Below, piece by piece: positions 36,016 through 44,118 of a stretch of DNA of 64,000 nt. The stretch lies in the NCBI RefSeq assembly GCF_900167455.1, contig NZ_FUWJ01000002.1, positions 372,305 through 436,304 of the forward strand, in the 5' to 3' direction. The notes beneath the pieces were generated by a model. That model worked only from the letters and a program-made list of their open reading frames with translations, was not told the DNA's origin and made no database searches. The stretch is from Enhydrobacter aerosaccus. Its GTDB lineage: Bacteria; Pseudomonadota; Alphaproteobacteria; Reyranellales; Reyranellaceae. Position 1 is the first letter of the stretch. Each line of letters opens with the position of its first letter. A program made the translations under genes and the position numbers.

Positions 36016-36035
36016 ACATAAGCACACACTTATGT
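36016..36035. promoter_or_regulatory. Palindromic operator of the ArsR gene
   Basis: ACATAAG (36016-36022) and CTTATGT (36029-36035) form a perfect inverted repeat with a 6-base spacer. It is 6 bases upstream of the proposed GTG start. The 10-base palindrome TGTGTACACA (36033-36042) adjoins it. AT-rich palindromes of this size are typical ArsR-family binding sites, and this is the most AT-rich spot of the neighbourhood. Confidence 0.6.
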
Positions 36036-36110
36036 GTACACACAAGTCCCTTCTCTGACGAGAAGGCCCGCCCGGGTTACGGGACCTCGGCGATCAGCTG
36101 AACAGGCTGG

Positions 36111-37331
36111 TCATTTGCCGAGCTTGTTGAACGGGATGTCCTTGTCGACGCGCACATCGGCTGGCAGGCCGAGCACACGTTCGGCGACGATGTTGCGCAG
36201 GATCTCGTCGGTGCCGCCGGCGATGCGGAAACCCGCGCCGCCGATCCATTGCGCTTGGAAGCCGCCCGCCTGCGGGATCTCCTCTTTCATGACGCCGGCC
36301 GGTCCCATCAGCTCCATCGCGAAGGCGCCCATGTCCTGCATCTTGGGCGCCGCCACGATCTTGATGATCGAAGATTCCGGTCCCGGCGTCTGGCCCTTGG
36401 AAAGCGCGGTGAGCGTGCGATAGCGGGTCAGCTTCAGCCCCTGCTGCTGCACATACCAGTCGGCGATCCTCGAGCGCACCTGCTGGTTCTTGAGCGCCGG
36501 CCCGTCATCGAAATCGGTATCGCGCGCCAGTTCCATCAGCTCGTCGACATCGAGGCCGCCCGACGGCATGCCGACCGCGAGGCGCTCGTTCATGAGCGTC
36601 GTGAGCGCGGCCTTCCAGCCCTCGCCCACCTTGCCCAGGCGCTGGCTGTCGGGAATGCGCACATTGGTGAAGAACACCTCGTTGAAGTTGGCACCGCCCG
36701 ACATCTGCTTGATCGGCCGCACCTCGACGCCCGGCGTCTTCATCGACAGGAAGAACATCGTCAGGCCCTGATGCTTGGGCACCGTCGGGTCGGTCCGCGT
36801 GATGATGATGCCGAAGTCGGAATAGTGCGCGCCCGAGGTCCAAACCTTCTGGCCGTTGATCACCCACTCGTCACCGTCGCGCTCGGCGCGGGTGCGGATG
36901 CCGGCCACGTCCGAGCCCGCCGCCGGCTCGGAGAAGAGCTGGCACCAGATCTCCTCGCCATGCAGCGCCGGCTCCACATGGCGCTTGAGCTGCTCAGGAC
37001 TGGCATAGGCCATCATGGTGGGGATGCACATGCCGAGCCCGATATCGAAGAAGCCCAGCGGCACCAGGTAATTCGCCTCCTCCTGCTGGTAGATCACCTG
37101 CAGGATGGGCGAGGCGCCGCGGCCGCCGAATTCCTTCGGCCAGGTCATGCGCGCATATCCGGCCGCCGCCTTCTTGGCCTGCCATTCCCTGGCCTTCCTC
37201 AGAAGCTCGGGATCGTCGTTGCGGGCGCGGAAGCTCTGCTTGTCGTCGCTCTTGCGGGTGGCGTTGGCGTCGAGCCAGGCGCGCACTTCCTTGCGGAACG
37301 CAGCCTCTTCGGGGGTATCGTTGAAGTCCAT
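36111..37331 (-). CDS. Acyl-CoA dehydrogenase (large, FadE-like subgroup)
   Basis: This is an FAD-dependent alpha,beta-desaturase of acyl-CoA thioesters, 406 residues. Visible features are the N-terminal helical domain (TPEEAAFRKEVRAWLDANA), CQLFSEPAAGSDVAGIRTRAERDGDEWVINGQKVWTSG in pieces of the middle beta domain, and the C-terminal GGTDEILRNIVAERVLGLP. It belongs to the branch often paired with a second, divergent dehydrogenase. That pairing is seen here with the gene at 37506, in the same direction, 174 bases upstream. Hetero-oligomer formation is inferred. Confidence 0.92.
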   Translation of the reverse strand: MDFNDTPEEAAFRKEVRAWLDANATRKSDDKQSFRARNDDPELLRKAREWQAKKAAAGYARMTWPKEFGGRGASPILQVIYQQEEANYLVPLGFFDIGLGMCIPTMMAYASPEQLKRHVEPALHGEEIWCQLFSEPAAGSDVAGIRTRAERDGDEWVINGQKVWTSGAHYSDFGIIITRTDPTVPKHQGLTMFFLSMKTPGVEVRPIKQMSGGANFNEVFFTNVRIPDSQRLGKVGEGWKAALTTLMNERLAVGMPSGGLDVDELMELARDTDFDDGPALKNQQVRSRIADWYVQQQGLKLTRYRTLTALSKGQTPGPESSIIKIVAAPKMQDMGAFAMELMGPAGVMKEEIPQAGGFQAQWIGGAGFRIAGGTDEILRNIVAERVLGLPADVRVDKDIPFNKLGK

Positions 37332-37357
37332 GGGCGTCTCCTGAATTTTTCTCGTCT

Positions 37358-37499
37358 CCTCCCCGGCGCGGAACCCGCGCCGGGGAGGTGTCGCCGTCCT
37401 ACGGCGACGGAGGGGTCATGGGCGTCAGGGTCACGTCGCTTCCGACCCCTCCGCCCGCTGCGCGGGCACCTCCCCTTCGCGGCTCCCGCGAAGGGGAGG
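37358..37499. repeat. Array of consecutive hairpins between two acyl-CoA dehydrogenase genes
   Basis: Five perfect stems lie side by side or nested: 37358-37388 (14 bp), 37391-37407 (7 bp), CGGAGGGGTC 37408-37417 with GACCCCTCCG 37444-37453 (10 bp), GCCCGC 37453-37458 with 37462-37467, and 37469-37499 (14 bp). The outer ones are variants of CTCCCC..CGCGG palindromes, a dispersed extragenic repeat style. The block is strongly folded in RNA and may trim or stabilise the transcript between the two genes. Confidence 0.75.
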
Positions 37500-37505
37500 G
37501 AAAAC

Positions 37506-38630
37506 TCACGCCGCGTTCTTCTGTTCGAGCCGCGTCACCAGCTTGTCCTTCCAGGCCATCGGTCCACCCAGGGCCAGCGCCAGCACGCGGGCGCGGCGAT
37601 AGTGGAATTGCGTATCGGCCTCCCAGGTGAAGCCGATGCCGCCATGGGTCTGGATGTTCTCCTTCGCGGCGAAGTCGTAGGCTTCGGTGGCCGCGATGCG
37701 CGCCGCCGCCGCCGCGACTGGCAGGTCGGCGCCGCCGTCGGTCAGCATCATCGCGCCGTAATAGGCGTTGGAGCGCGCCAGCTCGAGCTTCACGTAGCAG
37801 TCGGCCAGCTTGTGCTTGATGGCCTGGTAGGATCCGATCGCACGGCCGAAGGCCTGGCGCTGCAGCGCGTAGTCGCGCGCCATCCACATCGCTGCCTCCG
37901 CACCGCCCACCTGAGCGAAGGCGAAGTAGACCGCGGCCGCATCGTACAGCCGTTCGAGCAGCGACCAGCCCTGACCTTCCGCGCCCAGCAATTCGGCCGA
38001 CGCCCCGTCGAAGGTGAGTTCGGCCTGCTTGCGCGCCGGATCGATGGTCTCGACGCGCTTCCTCTTCACGGCGGATTGCGACAGGTCGACGAGGACCAGC
38101 GACACGGCGCGATCACCTTGCCCGCCGGTGTTCGCCAGCACGACGGCGAAGGTCGCGGCATCGCCATCGATCACCGGCACCTTCTTGCCGCTGAGCCTGC
38201 CGCCGCCGAAGGTCGTTCGGATGTTGCGTGGACGCGGCGGCTGTGCGCCCTCGGCGACGGCGAGCGTGCCGATTGCCTTGCCGGCCGCCAGTTCAGCTAG
38301 CCACTTCTTTTTCTGCGCTTCGGAGCCTGCGAGCTTCAGCACCTCGGTCGCCAGCACGACCGAGCTGTCGAACGGCACCGGCGCAGCGGCGCGGCCGATC
38401 TCCTCGGCAATCACGCACAGTTCGAGCGGCGACAGGCCAAGCCCGCCATATTCCTCCGGAATGGCAGTGGCGGGCACACCCAGCTCGACGAGGCCTCTCC
38501 AGACCTCTTCGGCATACGCCTCATTGCCATCAAGAACGCGGCGCACGACCTTGGTCGGGCACTTGTCGGCGAGGAACTTGCGAACCTGCTCCTTGAGCAG
38601 CTTCTGGTCGTCGGAGAAATCGAAGTTCAT
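37506..38630 (-). CDS. Acyl-CoA dehydrogenase family protein
   Basis: This is a second acyl-CoA dehydrogenase, 374 residues, of the diverged partner type. It retains the fold: MNFDFSDDQKLLKEQVRKFL, ATAIPEEYGGLGLSPLELCVIAEEIGRA, ALQRQAFGRAIGSYQAIKHKLADCYV and HGGIGFTWEADTQFHYRRA. The middle domain is weak (VAEGAQPPRPRN where substrate-contacting text is usual). It is transcribed before the 36111 gene and may form an obligate pair with it, as reported for steroid and bile-acid side-chain enzymes; this is inference. Confidence 0.9.
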   Translation of the reverse strand: MNFDFSDDQKLLKEQVRKFLADKCPTKVVRRVLDGNEAYAEEVWRGLVELGVPATAIPEEYGGLGLSPLELCVIAEEIGRAAAPVPFDSSVVLATEVLKLAGSEAQKKKWLAELAAGKAIGTLAVAEGAQPPRPRNIRTTFGGGRLSGKKVPVIDGDAATFAVVLANTGGQGDRAVSLVLVDLSQSAVKRKRVETIDPARKQAELTFDGASAELLGAEGQGWSLLERLYDAAAVYFAFAQVGGAEAAMWMARDYALQRQAFGRAIGSYQAIKHKLADCYVKLELARSNAYYGAMMLTDGGADLPVAAAAARIAATEAYDFAAKENIQTHGGIGFTWEADTQFHYRRARVLALALGGPMAWKDKLVTRLEQKNAA

Positions 38631-38729
38631 GATGGACCGAGGCTAGCAGGCGGCCTCGCATCGGGGAACGGCTCAGGGTTTCGGCACGCGGACCATATCG
38701 CACAGTGAGCGACAGAGTAGGATGACGCC

Positions 38730-39065
38730 ATGGACACGACCGATATCAAGGATTGGCACGCGCACATCTACTTCGATCCCGCCTCGCGGGAGGAAGCCTG
38801 GGCGTTGCGCGAGCGCATCGAAAAGTCATTCGACATCGACATGGGCCGGTTTCACGAGAAGCCGGTCGGGCCGCATCCACGCTTCAGCTATCAGGTGCGG
38901 TTCCGCAACGACCTGTTCGCAACACTGATTCCCTGGCTGGCGCTGCATCGCGGCGACCTCACCGTGTTCGTGCATCCGAATACCGGCCAGGATCTGGAGG
39001 ATCACCGCGACCGCGCCCTATGGCTCGGCCAGCAGGTCGCGCTCAATCTCGACGCCCTCACCTAA
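38730..39065 (+). CDS. DOPA 4,5-dioxygenase family protein
   Basis: This 111-residue protein is of the DOPA-dioxygenase family, small ferredoxin-like ring-cleaving or uncharacterised proteins. Its start is WHAHIYFDPASREEAW, followed by PHPRFSYQVRF, the aspartate-rich LHRGDLTVFVHPNTGQDLEDH and RDRALWLGQQVALN. The conserved His residues in WHAHIYF and VHPNTG fit metal binding. Activity of bacterial members is mostly untested. It is followed 11 bases on by the cinA-like gene and is divergent from the acyl-CoA dehydrogenase. Confidence 0.87.
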   Translation: MDTTDIKDWHAHIYFDPASREEAWALRERIEKSFDIDMGRFHEKPVGPHPRFSYQVRFRNDLFATLIPWLALHRGDLTVFVHPNTGQDLEDHRDRALWLGQQVALNLDALT

Positions 39066-39076
39066 AGGAACAAGGC

Positions 39077-39559
39077 ATGGAAACGCTGCTCCCCCTCGCC
39101 CATCGCATCGGCGAGAAGCTCAAGGCACGCAAGGAAACGATCGCCATTTCCGAGTCCTCGTCGGGCGGACTCGTTTCCGCGGCGCTGCTCGCGGTGCCGG
39201 GCGCGTCGGCCTATTACATGGGTGGCGCCGTCGTCTATACGCGGCCGGCGCAGGATGCCTTCCTCGCCGTGCCGAAGGAGAAGCGTGCGGGCGTGCGCTC
39301 CTCGTCGGAACCGTGGGCGCTGTTGGCGGCGGAGCATGTGCGCGAGCGCCTGAAGACGAGCTGGGGCTTGGCCGAGACCGGCGCCGCCGGCCCGACCGGC
39401 AACTCCTACGGCGACCCGGCCGGCCACACCTGCGTCGCCGTGGTCGGCCCCAACGGCAAGATCGCCCGGACCTTGCGCACCGGCTCGGCCGACCGCGCCG
39501 CCAACATGCTCGCCTTCGCGACCGAGGCGCTCAAGCTGATCGACGAGCAGCTAAAATGA
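39077..39559 (+). CDS. CinA C-terminal domain protein (nicotinamide-nucleotide amidohydrolase, PncC type)
   Basis: This 160-residue protein corresponds to the stand-alone CinA C-terminal domain, which deamidates NMN to nicotinate mononucleotide in the pyridine nucleotide cycle. SESSSGGLVSAALLAVPGAS corresponds to the usual AES(C/S)TGG active-site start, with Ser in place of the common Cys-Thr. ETGAAGPTGNSYGDPAGHTCVAVVGP is the second family block. The start at 39077 has an AAAGGAAC ribosome site. It is likely co-transcribed with the preceding gene. Confidence 0.85.
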   Translation: METLLPLAHRIGEKLKARKETIAISESSSGGLVSAALLAVPGASAYYMGGAVVYTRPAQDAFLAVPKEKRAGVRSSSEPWALLAAEHVRERLKTSWGLAETGAAGPTGNSYGDPAGHTCVAVVGPNGKIARTLRTGSADRAANMLAFATEALKLIDEQLK

Positions 39560-39693
39560 CTTTCGCAGGCCGCGCGCCGACGCTGGGGGATGACCGGGCG
39601 CCGATGACGAATAGGCGAGTATCACCTTGAATGATGAGGTTATCCGCCACACATTCCGCACGTCGGTGTAATCCGACGACAGGGTGGCTAATC

Positions 39694-40704
39694 ATGAAGA
39701 CTTTCCGTTGGCTCGCGGTTCTCGCGGCCCTCCTCCTCGTTATCCCGACCTTGGCGCCGTCGTCCGCAGACGCACGCGCCGGTGGCGGTACGAATTCCGG
39801 CAGCCGCGGCACGCGCACGACTCAGCCTCCGGCTCCGACGCAAACCGCACCCAGTGCAGCGCCGATCCAGCGCACCGTGACACCCACCCAGCCGGCGACC
39901 ACTCCCGCCGCCACGACGGCGCAAGCCGCTCCCCAAGCTGGCGGGTTCATGTCGCGCCATCCGTTCCTCTCCGGCCTGATGGGCGGCCTGTTCGGCGCCG
40001 GCCTATTCGGCATGTTGTTCGGTGGCGGCTTCGGCGGCGGCGCCGGCATCTTCGGCCTTTTCTTCCAGATGCTGCTGATCGGCGGTCTGGGCTATCTCGC
40101 CGTTCGCCTGTTCCGGGGCGGGACTGCCACGGCCGGCCGCCCGGCCTATGCCTACGCGACTGCTTCGCCTTCCGTGACGGATGTGCCGATCGCGCGATCG
40201 AGCGTGCCGCAGACTGGCGGATCCCCGCTTCTCGCGGGCGGAGCCGCACTGGGCGCCGGCACCGGACAACTCGCCATCGCGGCCGAAGACTACAACGACT
40301 TCGAGCGCCTCCTCGGTGCCGTCCAGACGGCCTACAGCGCTGGAGACCTCGCGCGGCTTCGCGGCCTCGCGACACCGGAGATGGTCGGCTATTTCTCCGA
40401 GCAGCTCTCCGCCAATGCAAGCCGCGGCGTCGAGAACAAGATCGACGGGGTGAAGCTCGAGCAGGGCGACCTCGCCGAAGCGTGGCGCGAGGGCGGGATC
40501 GACTATGCCACCGTCGGCATGCGCTTCAGCCTGATCGACGTGACACGGCGCATCGCCGATGGCGCGATCGTCGAAGGGAACGCCCAGGCACGGACCGAGG
40601 CGACGGAAGTCTGGACCTTCCTGCGCAGCCGCGGCGGCAAGTGGATCGTGTCGGCGATCCAGCAAGCACAACGGCAGCCAGCGATGGTCGGCGCGGCTTC
40701 CTAG
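39694..40704 (+). CDS. Tim44-like domain membrane protein
   Basis: The 336-residue protein begins with a signal/anchor (MKTFRWLAVLAALLLVIPTL). A low-complexity Thr/Pro/Ala/Gln stretch follows (to about residue 85), then a glycine-rich double hydrophobic region (GLMGGLFGAGLFGMLFGGGFGGG; FQMLLIGGLGYLAV). The C-terminal Tim44-like domain (about 200-325) has YNDFERLLGAVQTAYSAGDLARLRGLATPEM. Bacterial Tim44-like proteins are membrane-associated with unclear function. The start is chosen to begin at the signal. Its stop shares CTAG with the convergent SDR gene. Confidence 0.85.
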   Translation: MKTFRWLAVLAALLLVIPTLAPSSADARAGGGTNSGSRGTRTTQPPAPTQTAPSAAPIQRTVTPTQPATTPAATTAQAAPQAGGFMSRHPFLSGLMGGLFGAGLFGMLFGGGFGGGAGIFGLFFQMLLIGGLGYLAVRLFRGGTATAGRPAYAYATASPSVTDVPIARSSVPQTGGSPLLAGGAALGAGTGQLAIAAEDYNDFERLLGAVQTAYSAGDLARLRGLATPEMVGYFSEQLSANASRGVENKIDGVKLEQGDLAEAWREGGIDYATVGMRFSLIDVTRRIADGAIVEGNAQARTEATEVWTFLRSRGGKWIVSAIQQAQRQPAMVGAAS

Positions 40705-41507
40705 TCGCGGCGCGACGCCTTTCCACCGGCGGTAAGGCCGCCGTCGATCACCAGCTCCTGGCCGGTGATGTAGCTCGCGGCATCGGTGCAGAGGAACAGG
40801 ACGCCGTTGGCGATGTCCTGCGCCTCGCCGACGCGCACCAGCGGTACCGCGACGGCGGCGCGCTCACGCGGATCGATCGGCGCGTTGCGGCGGTTGCCTT
40901 CGGCGCCGGTCGGGATCTTCTCCCAGATCGGCGTGGCGATGATGCCGGGATGCACGGAGTTGCAGCGGATGTTGTCGGCCGCGTGCTCCAGCGCGACCGA
41001 CTTGGCGAGCAGCCGCACGCCGCCCTTGGTCGCCGAATAGGCCGCCAGTCCCGGCGCGCCGCGCAGGCCGGCTACCGACGACATCAGCACGATCGAGCCA
41101 CCGCCTACTTTCTTCAGCGCCGGAATGGCATGCTTGATCGACAGGAACACGCCGTCGAGATTGATCGCCTGTTGCCGCTGCCAGTCGGCTAGCGTCATGG
41201 TGGCGATCGGCGCCATGATGCCGATACCGGCATTGGCGACCATGATGTCGAGGCGGCCGAAGCGCTTCTCCGCCTCGGCGATCACGCCGGACCACGTCCC
41301 CTCATCACGCACATCATGATGGAGGTAGTGTGCCTTGCCGCCGGCCTTGGCGATGCGCTCGACGGTCTCCTTGCCGAGGCGGTCGTCGATATCGGTGATC
41401 AGGACAGCAGCGCCCGCGCCCGCCAAAGTCTCCGAGCAGGCGGCACCGATACCCGAAGCCCCACCGGTGACGATGGCGGTCTTTCCCGAAAGCGTTGAGG
41501 TCGTCAT
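40701..41507 (-). CDS. Short-chain dehydrogenase/reductase
   Basis: This is a classical SDR of 268 residues. Cofactor loop VTGGASGIGAA, ANAGIGIMAP (Ala in place of the first Asn of NNAG), SSVAGLRGAPGLAAYSATKGG with catalytic Ser/Tyr/Lys, and the C-terminal ITGQELVIDGGLTAGG are present. The stop codon TAG overlaps the stop of the convergent Tim44-like gene in the sequence CTAG. It is followed upstream by 87 non-coding bases and an enoyl-CoA hydratase in the same direction, which suggests joint fatty or aromatic acid catabolism. Confidence 0.88.
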   Translation of the reverse strand: MTTSTLSGKTAIVTGGASGIGAACSETLAGAGAAVLITDIDDRLGKETVERIAKAGGKAHYLHHDVRDEGTWSGVIAEAEKRFGRLDIMVANAGIGIMAPIATMTLADWQRQQAINLDGVFLSIKHAIPALKKVGGGSIVLMSSVAGLRGAPGLAAYSATKGGVRLLAKSVALEHAADNIRCNSVHPGIIATPIWEKIPTGAEGNRRNAPIDPRERAAVAVPLVRVGEAQDIANGVLFLCTDAASYITGQELVIDGGLTAGGKASRRD

Positions 41508-41594
41508 GTTCTGTCCTTCGCGTTTAGCTCAAGCAAAGGGGGCGCGCTCGCGGCGCGCCCCGAAGCAGATCGAAGACCGACAATGCGGCCGCGG

Positions 41595-42368
41595 TCAGCG
41601 GCCCTTCCAGTTGCCGGGCCGCTTTTCGGCGTAGGACTTGATGCCTTCCTTGAAGTCCTCGGTCTTGCGCGTCCAGTCCTGCTCGGTAAGCTCGCGCTCG
41701 GTCGCGATCTCGGCGGCATCGGCGAAGCCGCGGCGCATGGTCTCGCGCGTCGACATGACGGCAAGCGGCGCGCTCTCGGCGATCTCGGCGGCGAGCTTCA
41801 TCGCCTCCTTGCGCACGTCGGCCAGCGGCACCAGCACATCGGCCATGCCCCAGGCGAAAGCTTCCTCACCGCCGATCCGACGGCCGGTATAGAACATCAG
41901 ATTGGCGCGCTGCTGTCCGATCAGGCGCGGCAGAGTGAAGGTAAGCGAGAAGCCGGGATGGAAACCGAGCCGGGTGAAGTTGGCGGCAAAGCGCGCCTCG
42001 GGGCAGGCGACGCGAAAGTCGGGCATCAACGCCAGGCCCAATCCGCCACCGATCGCCGGCCCCTGTACCGCGGCGATGCTGGGCTTCTTGGAGCGGAACA
42101 GGCGCGTGGCCTCCTTGTAGAGGTGCTTGCCGCTCTCGGCCGATCCCGTCTGCGGGCGGTTGGCGAAGTCCGCGCCGGCGCAGAACGATTTGCCCTGCGA
42201 GCACAGCACGTAGGCGCGGATGTTGGTGTCGCGATCGAACGCCTCGAAGGCGTCGGCGATCTGGTTGATCAGGGCATTGTCGAAGAAGTTGTGCGGCGGA
42301 CGCTGGATCTCGACGACGCCGACATGGCCCTCACTGCTGACGCCGATATCCTTGTAGGTGCCGCTCAT
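41595..42368 (-). CDS. Enoyl-CoA hydratase/isomerase family protein
   Basis: This is a crotonase-fold protein of 257 residues from MSGTYKDIG. The oxyanion-hole parts are FCAGADFANR and GPAIGGGLGLALMPDFRVA. FTRLGFHPGFSLTFTLPRLIG is the usual following block, although the region of catalytic Glu reads LGFHPG, so hydratase activity is not assured. The start is chosen over an upstream Met in non-conserved text. It is divergent from the 3-hydroxyacyl-CoA dehydrogenase at 42452, giving two adjacent steps of beta-oxidation type chemistry on opposite strands. Confidence 0.88.
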   Translation of the reverse strand: MSGTYKDIGVSSEGHVGVVEIQRPPHNFFDNALINQIADAFEAFDRDTNIRAYVLCSQGKSFCAGADFANRPQTGSAESGKHLYKEATRLFRSKKPSIAAVQGPAIGGGLGLALMPDFRVACPEARFAANFTRLGFHPGFSLTFTLPRLIGQQRANLMFYTGRRIGGEEAFAWGMADVLVPLADVRKEAMKLAAEIAESAPLAVMSTRETMRRGFADAAEIATERELTEQDWTRKTEDFKEGIKSYAEKRPGNWKGR

Positions 42369-42451
42369 CGTCTTCTCCTTGTTGCAACTGGCTGGCTTGG
42401 CGGCGGATATTGCCCCGCCCGCAGGGCACCGTCGATATGGGAGGTCTGGAA

Positions 42452-43393
42452 ATGCCGCAACGCGAACACGCAACCCCGGGTCGGGCCTTGGTCCTGGGCG
42501 GCGGCACGATGGGGGTCGGTATCATCGCCATGTTCCTGGCCGGCGGCTGGAAGGTCGATGTCGTGTCGCGCTCCGCGCCGACACGCGACGGGTTGCCATC
42601 CGCGACGGCTCGCGCGCTCGAGGCGATGGGCAAATCGCCCGACACGTCAGGCCTGGCAACTTATGCCACGCTGGCCGAGGCACCGTGGTCCGAGATCGAC
42701 ATCGCGGTCGAGACCGTGACAGAGGATCTGGCGCTGAAGCAGAAGCTGTTCGCCGAGATGGAGACGCTGGCGCGGCCCGACTGCGCCCTCACCTCCAATT
42801 CCTCGAGTTTCCCGATCAGCGCCATCGGCATGGGATTGAAGACGCAGCAGCGCATGATGGGTCTGCACTTCTTCATGCCCGCCCATCTCATCCCGCTGGT
42901 CGAGGTGGTGCGCTCGGTGCATACCGACGTCGCGCTAGCGGAGAAGGTCGGCGCGATCATGACCGCGCTGGGCAAGCGGCCCGTGCAGGTGAAGAAGGAC
43001 GTGATCGGCTTCCTCGGCAATCGCATCCAGGCCGCTCTGATGCGCGAGGCGCTGTGGCTGATCGAGCAGGGTGTCGCCTCGCCGGAGGATATCGACGCGA
43101 CGGTGCGTCTGTCCTTCGGCTTCCGCTATGCCGCCGCCGGCCCGATCCTGCAGAAGGAGCATTCGGGCTGGGACACGACCTGCGCCGTGGCCAAGGTGAT
43201 CTATCCCGATCTCAGCAATGCCGATGGACCGCCGCCGGTCCTGCAGCGCAACGTCGATGAAGGCCGTATCGGCTTCAAGACCAAGCGCGGATTCTTCGAG
43301 TGGAACGACGAATCGATCGCCAAGGAGCGGGCACGCTACGAACGCGCGCTGCGCAAGTGCCTGGAGATCTTCCGCGACGAGGGGATCGTCTGA
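42452..43393 (+). CDS. 3-hydroxyacyl-CoA dehydrogenase
   Basis: This is an NAD-dependent dehydrogenase of the HAD family, 313 residues. Rossmann motif LGGGTMGVGI, VETVTEDLALKQKLFAEME, NSSSFPISAI and GLHFFMPAHLIPLVEVV with catalytic His are present; Met replaces the usual Asn of FFNP. The C-terminal domain contains DVIGFLGNRIQAALMREALWL. The start at 42452 is supported by GGGAGG 10 bases upstream. Its substrate may be other than straight-chain acyl-CoA, for example 3-hydroxybutyrate- or carnitine-type compounds; this is inferred from the single-enzyme form. Confidence 0.9.
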   Translation: MPQREHATPGRALVLGGGTMGVGIIAMFLAGGWKVDVVSRSAPTRDGLPSATARALEAMGKSPDTSGLATYATLAEAPWSEIDIAVETVTEDLALKQKLFAEMETLARPDCALTSNSSSFPISAIGMGLKTQQRMMGLHFFMPAHLIPLVEVVRSVHTDVALAEKVGAIMTALGKRPVQVKKDVIGFLGNRIQAALMREALWLIEQGVASPEDIDATVRLSFGFRYAAAGPILQKEHSGWDTTCAVAKVIYPDLSNADGPPPVLQRNVDEGRIGFKTKRGFFEWNDESIAKERARYERALRKCLEIFRDEGIV

Positions 43394-43396
43394 GCG

Positions 43397-43906
43397 TCAG
43401 TGCGACGCCGGATGGTGCGGAGCGGCACCACGGCCAAGCAGCAACAGCCTGACCATCGAGATGATATGGCGCGCCATCACGTAGATGGCGATCACCAGGA
43501 AGCCGAGGCTGCCCACGAGCACCAGAGCGTCGATCTTGTCGGTGTTGATGATGTGGTTGGGCAACCGCACGGCTTCGACGCACATCTCGGCGAACAGGCC
43601 GAAGATCAACAGACCCAGCCCTGACCCGTGGCATACATGGTCGACGAGGACCTGCCACGGCTCGTCGGCGCCGCCCTTCAGTCCGAATATGTCGCGCAGC
43701 GACCCCCGTTCCTCGAGGGCGACTCCCCAGCCGATCAGGATCACGCCCATGCCTTCGATGATGTCCATTGGCTCGTGAAATTCCTGTCCCTCCAAAAGCC
43801 CGATCGCCACTTCGAGGATGGCGATGACCAGCGGAACGAGAATGATCACATCGAGGATGGCAATGGCGAGGGGAGCCAGAAACAGGCGAACGAGAAAACG
43901 TACCAT
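43397..43906 (-). CDS. Membrane protein of unknown function, tandem paralog A
   Basis: I do not recognise the family. The 169-residue protein has about four hydrophobic segments (about 3-35, 50-65, 98-112 and 130-160). It is clearly paralogous to the next gene upstream. Shared blocks are DIIEGMGVILIGWGVALEER, VDH-x-CH-x2-GLGLLIFGLFAEMC and EA-x-RLPN-x-IINT. The conserved His/Cys cluster (DHVCH) at a membrane edge and the run of acidic residues in other segments are unusual for a simple membrane filler. The ATG 43906 is preferred over a GTG at 43927 because the paralog starts at the same place. Confidence 0.75.
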   Translation of the reverse strand: MVRFLVRLFLAPLAIAILDVIILVPLVIAILEVAIGLLEGQEFHEPMDIIEGMGVILIGWGVALEERGSLRDIFGLKGGADEPWQVLVDHVCHGSGLGLLIFGLFAEMCVEAVRLPNHIINTDKIDALVLVGSLGFLVIAIYVMARHIISMVRLLLLGRGAAPHHPASH

Positions 43907-44118
43907 TACGCAGGGTCTTTCAATCACTACAGCGATGGCTGTGGTGCAGCGCTACTGAAATAGCCCATGCTCTTTGATTAAGAAAGACCTCCGCCGAAAG
44001 TTGCGGACAAGCGCAAGACTCCCGGTGTGGTCGTGGTCACAAAACCTCAACGCGGCTCTGTACTGCAAATATCCGGCACGATCCCGAGAGCGGGATCGCA
44101 TCCGACAATGCAAGCGTT

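Noticed and set aside
36009..36045. Longer ArsR protein starting at TTG 36045
   Set aside because: The extra 12 residues (CVHISVCLCIV-type) would be encoded by the operator palindrome and are not family-like.
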